From: Aphrocallistes beatrix
Lineage: Eukaryota > Porifera > Hexactinellida > Sceptrulophora > Aphrocallistidae
Direction: 5' to 3'
DNA length: 64,000 bases
Assembly (NCBI GenBank): GCA_963281255.1
Contig: OY725489.1
Coordinates: 744,001-808,000 of the forward strand
Part shown: piece after piece, positions 34,909 to 45,386 of the stretch
Numbering within the stretch: position 1 is the first letter of the stretch
How the letters are laid out: every line of letters starts with the position of its first letter
The notes under the pieces: generated by a model
Seen by the model: the letters and a program-made list of their open reading frames with translations, nothing else
The model's database searches: none
What the model was told of the DNA's origin: nothing
Position numbers and translations under genes: made by a program

Positions 34909-35933
34909 GTTGTATATATCATCTCTCATGTATATTAATATTGTTGTCTGTATATACGTATATTCATTGCAGTATTGAATTATTCTCTGTCAGAACTCAA
35001 TACTCGTAATTGGGGAAATCTTCTTAGTTTGAGAGATGAGTAAGAATAGTGGAGCTAATTAAAACTATCAAATTAGTCAGAAAAGAATGAAATAGTAAAA
35101 ATGAGTGTTAATTCGTTGAGGAAATTGTCTCCTCAAATACTGACGATGTGTCGTTGTTACGGAGTTGTGTACTCTATAGTTTATGGTGGATTATGAGCCG
35201 ACTAAAGCAGACAACTATCGTAAGAATATCAAGACGGAGGATCAGACAGAAAGCCAGCTGGACATCCTAGACACTGCAGGTTAGCTTAGATAATGCATAT
35301 TTCAACGTACAACAAGAATTGGCAATGGATATTGTAGAATCAATTCGGAATCACTGCCGTTTTTTCGGACATATGCTGAAAGAAATGTCCCGCGTAAAGG
35401 TTCCAAAAAATGAAATTGTCCCGCTTTTGAGTGTGTAGGACTAATACAAATATATTTGTCCCTCTAAAATACTACTATATCCCGATTTTTTTCTTGCAGA
35501 GGTTGGCATGTATGTTATTGTTGATTTGCATGCGCTAGGGCAAGAGGACTACCCGGTGGTAAGAGAGGCGTATTATAAAGGCGGGGAAGGGTTTCTTTTG
35601 ATGTTCGCTATAAACGATCTTGACTCGTTTACTGCCCTGGAAGACTTTCACGACCAGATCCTCACCGTGAAGGGGTCCAGTAAACCGGTTCCGTTTCTTC
35701 TCGTCGGGAATAAAGTGGACTTGGAGGATTTCAGAACTGTGTCGACAACAGAAGCACATAATTGCGCTTCAAAATGGAACTGTCCTTACATCGAAACTTC
35801 CGCTAAAACCCGCGTGAACGTAGACGAGTCTTTCGTGAATCTCTTCAACCATATCTACGCTGCGAAGAAACCAACCGACCCTGAACCACAACCGGCAAAG
35901 GTGAACGAGAAAAGATGCTGTTCCATTATATAA
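34196..35933 (+). CDS. RAL: Ral small GTPase, canonical 3' exons (form b)
   Basis: Exons 35180-35279 and 35539-35933 encode a standard Ral from the effector loop on: [24 protein letters not shown] across the junction, [19 protein letters not shown], tail CCSII with CaaX CSII. No P-loop exon is found between 34909 and 35180. Exon 1 at 34196-34297 ends in phase 0 after YMYDE and exon 35180 begins in phase 0 with FMVDYEPTK, exactly as in Ral, so exon 1 + these exons gives 198 residues with all phases closed (RalA 206). I therefore read 34196-35933 as one gene with alternative 3' ends. Ral acts through exocyst and RalBP1. The second intron contains a MITE. Confidence 0.75.
35350..35515. mobile_element. 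MITE family B in the Ral intron
   Basis: From cggacatatgctgaaag with tgtcccgcg to gcagaggttggcatgtatg, sharing internal attgtcccgcttttgagtg-type blocks with copies at 20055 and 28148. It ends about 24 bp before the exon acceptor at 35538. Confidence 0.55.
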
Positions 35934-36619
35934 GCTATTTTAGTAGAGAGTTGTTAGACTCAAGTTTGTTACATCTAGGATTGGTAATGATTGTGCTATA
36001 CACACTGACTCCCTTATTTATCACTCCATTCTGTGGTAGATGTCTATATTCGTACTACATTCATTCTATATAACTATGTTACTACTTTGTCTAATGACTG
36101 ACTAGTGTGTTTATTCAATTTGCTATAATATTATTTTTATTATTTCCATGAATTGAATGAATCTAGAGGGATGGTAGCATATTTCTTATTTCCGTTATAC
36201 TCAGGGGTTTATCTAGGTGCTCGGGCGGCACTTTTAGGTGCCAGTCTGGTATCGTCCGAGGAGCCAAGGTGCTTGCAGTAGGGGTTCGATTTTGGTACCG
36301 GGTTATCACCAACCCTGGAATTACAAAATAAACCCCTGTTTGGGTGCCATATAAGTTTTATCACCTTCGAAAAAGTGCCGGAGTGGAAAGTTCTAGATAA
36401 ACCCATGGTTATACTACCAATTGACATACCTAAGATCTTGCATGTATTTCCCATACATTGAAGCTAATACTAAACTTCATCGGTTAATTGGGATCCCTGT
36501 TTAATCGAGGAAAAATATCGAGACCCGATGTGTCAGATTGATAGTTTGAGTCATTTGTAAATTGGTTTTAATGGAACGTTTGCAGTTAATTGTGTAAATA
36601 TATTATTTCAATATTAGAT
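35934..36619. other. Spacer with two inverted-repeat elements
   Basis: Between the Ral and p24 genes. Holds the element at 36205-36404 and, at 36440-36525, a worn piece of the pogo-like MITE (ccatacattgaagctaatac, ggttaattgggatccctgtt). Confidence 0.5.
36205..36404. mobile_element. MITE-like element, 200 bp
   Basis: gggtttatctag near 36205 and its complement ctagataaaccc at 36393-36404 form inverted ends. The interior is non-coding and moderately GC-rich compared with its surroundings. Confidence 0.65.
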
Positions 36620-37496
36620 ATGATTGTGAAACTAATTTCAATTTTCATCTTGTCTGGGATCATTGACTCTGTGCATTCAGGACAGACATTCACTTTAAAA
36701 ATCCGACCACGAGACATGCAGTGTTTCTATCAGCCACTGAAAGAGGGACAGTACTTAGAAATAGATTTCCAGGTCATTGAAGGGGGAGGATTGGATGTAG
36801 ATTGCTACCTTAAAGACCCCAACCTTCGGAGTTTTAAAACCTTTCAAAGGACTTCAGAAGGGTATCACACGTTTGTAGCTGATACCACTGGTGACTATTC
36901 GGTGTGTTTCGATAACTCTTTTTCCTCACTCATACCTAAACTTGTTTATTTCATCTTTCAGACCAGTGCTGATGAAAATTTTGAGGTAAATCAATGAAAA
37001 TGTAAATACTATTATCTAAGCATTTGGTTAATACAGTAGAACTCGGGATATTATCAAAGACGTACTTCGGTTTAGTCTCATTTCTCTGAACCAAAATTAA
37101 TTTAATACATATATTCCTATGTAATATCAACTCGGTTAATAAGTACTTTTTTCCGCTTCCGGAGGGTAGTCTTATCAGAGTTCTACTGTGTGTACATATT
37201 TTTTGTAGAAAATCAAATTTTCCCCCGAAGAGATTTCTAACTACGAAGTGGACGGCCAGGTTCAGAATCTGGAGGATAAGCTTAACAACATAAACCACGC
37301 ACTAAACCAGATAATTACGGCGCAGAGGCATTTGAGTGGGAGAGAAGTGAGACATAGGAAGACTGTAGAGAACAATTACGAACGTGTCAACTATTTCTCA
37401 ATCGCTCAAATAATCGTGTTGCTGGTCGTTGCTGGGGTACAAGTTGGAATGGTGAGGATATTCTTTAGAGAGAAGAGAGGAAGGACACAGATATGA
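36620..37496 (+). CDS. TMED5: p24 family cargo receptor, gamma (TMED1/5) type
   Basis: Two exons, 36620-36985 and 37209-37496, give 217 residues. p24 proteins cycle between ER and Golgi in COPII and COPI vesicles. A signal peptide (IVKLISIFILSGIIDSVHS) is followed by a GOLD domain with the paired cysteines in RDMQCFYQPL and DYSVCFDNSFS. A coiled coil, the segment NNYERVNYFSIAQIIVLLVV and the transmembrane helix follow. The cytosolic tail RIFFREKRGRTQI has the FF and dibasic coat-binding signals. The GAGLDVDCYL-type block (here GGGLDVDCYL) and overall order match TMED1/5 best. An earlier in-frame Met at 36590 is less likely because it adds residues before the signal peptide. Confidence 0.85.
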
Positions 37497-39154
37497 TATT
37501 ATGTGCTGTGTGTGCTCTGATTTATATCATTTGTAGGGTTTTAACAAAGCTCATGTTCTACCAATATGAACCCTAATATTGTATATTAGAATCTACTTTA
37601 TAGCAAAATCTCTTATCTACAACTCTGTTGTTGGAAACATGTGGTGTTACATTAAGCAGCTGTTAAAACGTTTCAAGGGTAGGGGATGATTAATATTTGA
37701 CAGACAGATGGGGAGGGAGAGAAGGATTTATCGTTTACCGTTTAACGGTCTCTAGTAGGAAGTGGAATGATCACATTTGTCCAAAATGTAATTAACGAGT
37801 TTTTCAATCTCAGATTTCGATATCCTTTCTCTCTAGATTGAGTGTGATATCAATAATTATATTATTTGTTATCTATAACTGCAGACTACTAACTACCCTA
37901 TTGTTTGAATCCATTCATACACTATTAGGATTCATAACAAATGCACTTAATCTATAGTTAGAGTTGCATATACAGATACGAGATTAGTTATTACAAATAA
38001 CAGAGAGCTGTGTTGGATGAATACGGTACCTATCAATCACCTAGATTTTGGTGTGTGCTAAGATCTCCAAGTTTAACTCCTTTTAAGGATTTTATTTTTA
38101 AATATTATTTCGATTTGAAAACATGTTCTTTCCAGTAAATGTCTAGGTTCACTAGTAACCATCTTACGAATACTCTCGGTTGTAGGAATTTTATTTTATT
38201 ACTACTATAAAGGGAGACTACGTAAATACTAGGATTATTAATCAACATTTAATCTATATTTAGAATTCAATTTATGTGTGTTAAATTTAGATCGTTTAAC
38301 AATGATCTAAATAGCTCGATCAAATTTTTTAATAAGATCACGTTTCTTTGGTCTAAGCGTAAGCTCTACAGCTTCTAAGCACGAGGAAGCCAGATCAAGT
38401 CCAGACATAGTCAATTCGTTTTTTGAAGAATGATCTCAAAACTTCAACAATTCTTCACAACTAGAATTCAATTACTTCATAAAATCTCTCAGACCTCACA
38501 ACTTACATCACATCACCCCATTCTCAGAATAGGGTTAGGGTTAGGATTAGGGTATTGTGTTTACAAAATCCTGATTCTAGCCCTAACCCTATGCATTTTA
38601 TGAAAATATGTGTGCCTCCAAATATAAAGCTAATTAGACCACATCTAATTAAATAGACATTTTTCACTGTAAAGGAAACAATTTCTTTTTACCAACTAAT
38701 TAATTTTGATTTACATATTCGACACCATTCGAACGTTCTTAATTTAGCTATTTTGAAAGCATTGATTTGCGAGAGATCATTCGTAAAGGAAATGATTAGG
38801 AAACTTTCAGTTTAAAAATTGTCGAATCACGGGCAGTTCAAGTGGATGATATTTTTAGATCGCAAACATGAGGCTTCCTTCACTTCGTACATTTGAATTG
38901 AAACTATAGAACAAGAATAGCTATTCTCTCAAATACATATTGTCTCAGGTGATTTACATCATCAGTGTATTTAGCAACCTACGCAGATCTTCGTTATACT
39001 GATCGAATTTGCTTTAGTATTGAAAGTTCTATTTTAGTGTTACATTGTACTATTGTTCTTATCCTTCTTAGTTTTTGTATAAATACTTGCCTCGCTTGCT
39101 ACAAAATAATTAAACTTAATTTCTACTATTGAATACAGAACAAAGGTTAGAGCA
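37497..39154. other. Long gene-free stretch
   Basis: About 1.65 kb of AT-rich DNA with no exon that I can support. The only distinctive part is the telomere-like inverted repeat at 38529-38592. Confidence 0.45.
38529..38592. repeat. Interstitial telomere-like inverted repeat
   Basis: TAGGGTTAGGGTTAGGATTAGGG on one arm and CTAGCCCTAACCCTA on the other, separated by about 28 bp. The hexamer TTAGGG is the animal telomere unit, but only three to four copies are present and the two arms are inverted, so a hairpin-forming element is as likely as a telomere relic. Confidence 0.6.
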
Positions 39155-39649
39155 ATGTCAAGTGACAATTCCTCATTTGAAACGGACGAAATCATCGAGA
39201 TTGAAAGAATATTTTCTCTCTTCACGACCGAATCCAAGCCTCAAATTCCTCTCAAAGATATCCCGAACGTTTTTAAAGGGGTGGGGCTACACAGAACTGA
39301 GTCTGAGATGTCAAAACTTCTCTCTCCCTTTGAAGGATTAAAAGGTTTGGACTTCCCTCAATTCCTATCCGTTTTAACTCAAGATAGCACTCTCTCAAAT
39401 AACCCAAAGAACTACGTGCGCACCATGTCAGTATTCACTGAGCAAGCGAAGGAGGCCTTTATCAGTATGGACACGAATGGGGACGGGACGATAAGCCCTG
39501 ATGAACTTAAGGAAGGGGTGCATAAAATGTTGGGACAGGAAGCTGAACAGATTGATATAGATGCTATGTTTTCTGCAGCTGACTCGAACAAGGATGGAGA
39601 GATAGATTTCTCAGAATTCAGGAACGCTCTTAAAAAGGCTTCAACTTAA
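39155..39649 (+). CDS. EF-hand protein of the calmodulin/troponin-C type
   Basis: Single exon, 164 residues. Two canonical Ca-binding loops lie in the C-terminal half: DTNGDGTISPDE (near residue 109) and DSNKDGEIDFSE (near 145). The N-terminal half has the helical layout of two more EF-hands (FETDEIIEIERIFSLF; GLHRTESEMSKLLSPF) but the loops lack the acidic ligands, so this lobe probably does not bind calcium. It could be a calmodulin-like regulator or a myosin light chain relative; sequence alone does not decide. ggttag lies 6 bp before the ATG. Confidence 0.75.
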   Translation: MSSDNSSFETDEIIEIERIFSLFTTESKPQIPLKDIPNVFKGVGLHRTESEMSKLLSPFEGLKGLDFPQFLSVLTQDSTLSNNPKNYVRTMSVFTEQAKEAFISMDTNGDGTISPDELKEGVHKMLGQEAEQIDIDAMFSAADSNKDGEIDFSEFRNALKKAST

Positions 39650-39790
39650 AGTCTTCTCTCTATTCCATTTCTTGTTTGTGATGCTGTGGTTATTTTGATT
39701 AATGTTATTAAATATTCACTGATTATATAAACGCATTCACAGACATTAAATATAACTAATAACCTCACTCTACGATCCTACTAACTAAGG

Positions 39791-42700
39791 CTACAGGCCA
39801 ATCAATCTGTCGACATTTTCTCTGAATCTTTCTCCGATTTGTGATCCCTTTTTGTATAAAACACACGGTTTCCCGATAGGAGCATCGATTTTAACATCTA
39901 CATTATTCCCTATAGCAGAAACACAAGTAAGAGAGTTTCGTGATTAGTTTTCAGATGACACCTTCTTAAAATACCTGTGTAAACATTATCTGTCCACAGA
40001 TGCAACCATGTCGTCTGGTAGGGTATATGCACAGAGACCTCCGTGTGTGTAGCAGTTAGTACTGGAGCTACCAGGATATCCGTGCCCACTAGAAATTGTT
40101 TGTTGAGAATATCCTCACTTGCCTGCTGTAGGTTCGTGTAGTGTAAGAACATCGGTCGTAATATTGGAATGCCAGTGTTTCCTAAATTGAATTAAGTCTG
40201 AACGGTTACAACGTTTTAATGGGAACCAGTCAACTCGTACCAACTACCAACTCGTCCAAAAGCACTAAGTCAACTCGTACCAACTACCAAAATGAAAGGT
40301 ACGATCTCCATAGCATTTTGGATGAGATATCTGTAAGAACACAGCGAAAAGCAGGATTTTCTGTATGTGGTACGAGTTGGTATGTGGTACGAGTTGGCAA
40401 GTGGTACGAGTTGGCATGTGGTACGAGTTGGTATGTGGTACGAGTTGGTATGTGGTACGAGTTGGTATGTGGTACGAGTTGGCATGTGGTACGAGTTGGT
40501 ATGTGGTACGAGTTGACTGGAATTCTGTTTTAATAGTTTAATAATATAGTACTACTGTATTCGAGTGTAACTACCTGTGATTCCATTATGAGTTGTTTCC
40601 TATAGAAGAACCAGGCCTGGAACAGACGGGACATGTTGAAGAAGTGTGACATAGTCTCGTCGTCTGTGTAAAACTGATAGTCTTTGTCAGGCAGAGTTCC
40701 TGGATGTGTGCGATACATGAGTGAGAAAGCTGACAGTTCGCACCAGCGAAGTAACAACTCCCTCGTCCTTATCATCCTAGATTACAGAGCAGTTATGTTC
40801 CATTCTAACACACAGAACTACTGCAAACCTACACAGTTGGTAGTGACGTGTATCCTCCAATGTCTGAGTGTGTTATAGTTAGTCCGGACAGACCCCCAGT
40901 TAGCATCCCGATCATAGCAGACTGGAGGCCATCGAATTGGTCCCATTTAACGTTTTGGTCTCCCATCCACATTAGATTCGTGTGCTTCGCCGTCCCCATT
41001 GATGCGCTCCTCATGAAATACAAAATATCTGATGCATTCTAGTGCAATGCAAATATTAAATTAACCAATTAATTCCTATGATATTCGTCACAGTTACTAA
41101 CTTTAATTATTCCTTGTTGCTGAGCCTCGTATACTGCCTCATGGTTGAGTTTTGCCCACAAGTAAGGGAACATTCCATGGAATGTCTTCGCATCCAGGTT
41201 AGCTTTAAGAACAGCATCGAATGGTGCACTCTCCCCGAAATCCAACATCCATCCACTAGCTCCAGTCCCGAGCATATTCTACAAAAAAATTCCTTCATAC
41301 GTTCACTAGACTTGATTGATAAACATGTGAGGTTATAAGGTACCAAGGGAGATTATTGGAGTTTTTGCCGAATATTTTAATAATTAACCAGTTGAGGCGT
41401 TTTTAACCTTACTTGTATTTCTACCTTGTTATTCACTTATTCCAGTTTACACATTATGGTCAACCTAATCTATTCCATCAATCGCAAATTCTTAGTTGAT
41501 CAATTGCAAACATACCTTTGCATAGATGACTAAATAATTGAGTCATCTACGACCTATGTTAATCAGTTGCAAACCTTATTTGATCAATTGCAAACTTAGG
41601 TTGATCAATTGCAATGAATTTAGTTGTGATCAATTTAGTGTCTCCTTATGATCACGCTTAACTCCATATTAACGAACTCAGCACATCAGAACTGACTGAC
41701 TATGGTAGTTGTTAACCGAACCAGCTTTGTATTAGTTATGTACGCTTGTCCTAACCTTAATAATAATCTGTTTCAGCCAATTATAAGCATCGTTGTTGGA
41801 GAGATCTATTAGACCAGCTGTGCTATATCCTTCCCAATTGCTACCATCCTCTAGCTTCACAAAATATCCATTATCCTTCGCTTCTTTATATAAGTTCCTA
41901 TGAAAGTATGTGAAAAGTGTTGAGATATTTCTAATACAAACCTTGCATTACCTTTGATATGGCGTTCCCCTGGCTGTGATATCAACCAGCAGACAGTTTA
42001 TATAGGTTAGAACCCGGATCCCATTTTTCTGCAGTAGTTGTATCATCCTGTCCCAATCTTTGTACAAGGTTCCATCTACCTAATTTAGGGCATAACTGTA
42101 AAGCAAACCACATGGTAGCAAATCCTTTTATACCTTCTCACCTCCCAATTCCACCACAGTCCTACCCTATCCAGTTCTCCCTTCCCAGAGAAATTCCTCA
42201 ATCCTGACCAGTCCTGCAGCCAGACGGCTGCTACGTCCTTGGTTGTATTCAGAAGCTTCTGCACCTGTGAAATCCTCTGTAACACCAAACCACTGCCTCC
42301 TTCAAGGCCCAGTATTGCCCCCGAGTGCGACCAGTCAGGTGGTGCCTGCATGCGACCGGTGTAGAGGGTGGTTTGTGGTAGCAGAGATAAGATGGAATCT
42401 CCTATTTATACTTTAAGTGTGACAAGAGTCTCAGTTTTTGGAAATCATTGATTCTTCCTTACCAGTGAATAAATACGCTACCAGGTTGAGTGTTTCTGCC
42501 TCTACGGAAGAGGATGCTTTAGCTGTGAAGTCGAACCAGATAGGATCCCACGAATCTATCAGTAGCGAGTAGTTTGAGCTAGAATGGTAGAGCGGCAGTT
42601 GTGTATATGTTGTATGCCAGTTCCCTCCTACGTAATGCAAGTTAGAATTATATGAATTACTAGTATCAATATTTACTTGTGCGTATTTACTTAAGGTATT

Positions 42701-45312
42701 CCAAATTACGCTCAAAATATGCTCAAATTATGCTCAAACTATGCTCAAACTGTGCTCAAATTATAATGCATTTTTGAGCATAATTTGAGCATAATTTGAG
42801 CATAGTTTGAGCATAATTTGAGTATATTTTGAGCATAATTTGAATCCGCACACGAGCTCACATCCGGCCAGAGCCCCGTCTAGAGAAGTCTGGGGTCGTG
42901 TCTAATTCTTATTAGGCCCAAATTCTTTGACTATGTAAGAAAACCTTTGGAATACCCTCAGTGGATATATTACTTACCCGCGTTATGAAGTTTTGAGCCT
43001 TCGTTTACCAGCTCTGTTATCCCTTCCTCTCCCCTACCTACCCCTTGTTCCGAAGTGAAAATTGGAAGATATCTTCCATTCATATTCATAACGGTGTACT
43101 GGTGTCCGAACCCGTAATAGCACTCATCTTGTATCGAGCGGTAGAATAGTTTGATCGTGTTAAAATCGTAGAATATCTTCTCTATTGTGAAGTTGGACTT
43201 GATATGCTGAGGCAGGGACTTGTTACTTGGTTGTATTGCCTAATATGGAATAGCAATTATAGATAAAACATACATTCTATAGCAATGTATTTGAAATCAA
43301 CGTAGTACACAGTACATACCAAATCCAAATTCAAGTTTGCACATTTTCACGATTTTCTATTGATTTAAAAGTAAGGGTATGTTCATAAAAGTCTCCGTAT
43401 TTCCCTGAATAAGCGCCGGGTCTAAAGGGTGAGCGAAATAAATAAGCGCCCGGGCGCTTATTCGAAACAATACTGTATATAGGAAATTTCATTTGTAGAA
43501 TATATATGATTTTCACGACTGTGATATTTTCAATGAATTAGCGTTAGCATGGCGTCAGAACAATCAGTGCTAGAAAGCGTAGATAAAGATAGTTTCTTGA
43601 CACAGGTGGAGACAGCTCGTGGTAGACTGAGAGAGTCAGTGTCAGAGCTACGAGTGAGTCTCCAGCAGAGAGAAGAAGAACTGTGTGTGGAGTTAGATAG
43701 GCTAGAGAGAGAACACACAAGTAGAGTGAGTGGGTACAGAGATAGGATGGCTTCTCTTACTGCCATACAGGCTGGTATAGAGGAGCAGTTCAAGCATGGA
43801 GAGTTTGAAGATCTGAAGAAATCCCTTCTCTCTGAGACAGACAGGAAGATAGAAGAGCTAGAGAGAGAGTACCCACCTCGTAGTGTGGAGTTTGTGTGTG
43901 AAGAAGGACTTGTTGAGAAAGTGAAGGGAATGGGGAAAATTGTAGTTCGTGTTGAAGAGAGTGAGAAGTGTGAGAAGAGAGAAAAGGTAGCTGACAGTGA
44001 GATTGAGATTGATACTGATGCGAAAGGAAGCACTGAGGAGTTGAATGTAGAAATGAGGACATATGGATTAGCTGAGGAACGTGTTGAAAAGCCTTTAACT
44101 ATTGGTACAGATGATGGAACAATTGATTACTCACTGAGAACCAAACCTGTGACCACTCTTGGATATCCTCAAATCAAGTGTCAATATCCTCAGGGAATAG
44201 CTTATGATGAAAAAGATAACTCAGTTTATTTCACTGCTTTTAGTGAGTACTACTCTCATTGGAGTTTGTTTAAATTAATTCTCACTAATGACAAGGTTGT
44301 TGTCATCTCTATTCCTGAAATTTATTTTAATGACAGATGCCTGAAACGAAATTCCTCGAATATCCAACCATTTGGAATTGCAGTATTGGATAATATTTAT
44401 ATTTCTGGAAAAACGACAGCAGACCAGCTTGAAAGTGTACAAGTAGTAGTGCGCTGTTGTATTGAATATGGCTATCCAAACAAACTCAATTTAGGCAGCA
44501 CAATCTTATATGGAAAGAAGGTATTTGGAGGAGAGCATAACCCTCCGACTGGAATCGCTGTTCACTCAGATTTGGTTTATGTCTGCGACACTAAAAGTGA
44601 TTTAGTTCGAGTTTATTCAATAGCAAATCATTATTGTATCTTGCGAACCATCACAGATCCAGATCTGTACCTCCCTCTGGACGTGAAGGTACACGAGAAG
44701 AGAATATTCGTTCTGAACAGCAAGCCCCCCTACGTGTTAGAGTTCGATCTGACTGGATTCCGCAGAGACGCGTTTCTCTCCCACTCCATCCTATCTGATT
44801 TCGTGCCTAGCTTCCTGTGTGTGGACAGAGCAGGTCGCTTTCTGATCTCAGACAGGAGACGGCCGTACGTGTACGTGTTGAGGAGAGAGAAGAGTATGCG
44901 TGCAGCTGTCGAGGCTCGTCTGGAGCTGAAGCACGGAGAGGATCCTCTGGTGGAGCCTAGGGGTGTCTGTCTGGATGGAGAGGGGAGGGTGCTAGTGCTC
45001 TGTAACTACAAGGAAGCTATGCTGCAGATATTCTGATATAGCCAGTTCTACTTTATTTAGTAGGATTGTACGTAATGTTAATTCTCCTAGTTTAATACTT
45101 CATCATAGATTGTTTATTGCTTTTTCGAATGGCCAAGTCTTTATACTATTTTTGTTACTGATAATTCGGTTTGATATGATTTGTTTACTTAATAAAATGT
45201 GTATACGTGTCATATATATATATACTTTACCTGGAAAGTAAGATTATAATTCGCCTGGTCACACAGACCTCCACTAACTGACACCACATCATACAGTACA
45301 CCGTCCTTCAGG

Positions 45313-45386
<74 letters not shown>

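Noticed and set aside
35150-35279. Second Ral copy as a 5'-truncated pseudogene
   Set aside because: Its effector loop, DTAGQE and CaaX box are canonical and intact, its phases match exon 1 of the locus exactly, and the frame is clean, so it is more likely used with the shared exon.
36281-36330. tRNA-like ggttcgattttggtaccgg
   Set aside because: T-loop-like motif only; no acceptor, D or anticodon stems, and it lies inside a MITE-like inverted repeat.
40219-40533. 104-codon and 71-codon frames through the 17-bp tandem array
   Set aside because: Open only because the repeat lacks stops in those frames; periodic peptide with no other coding sign, and it lies in an intron.
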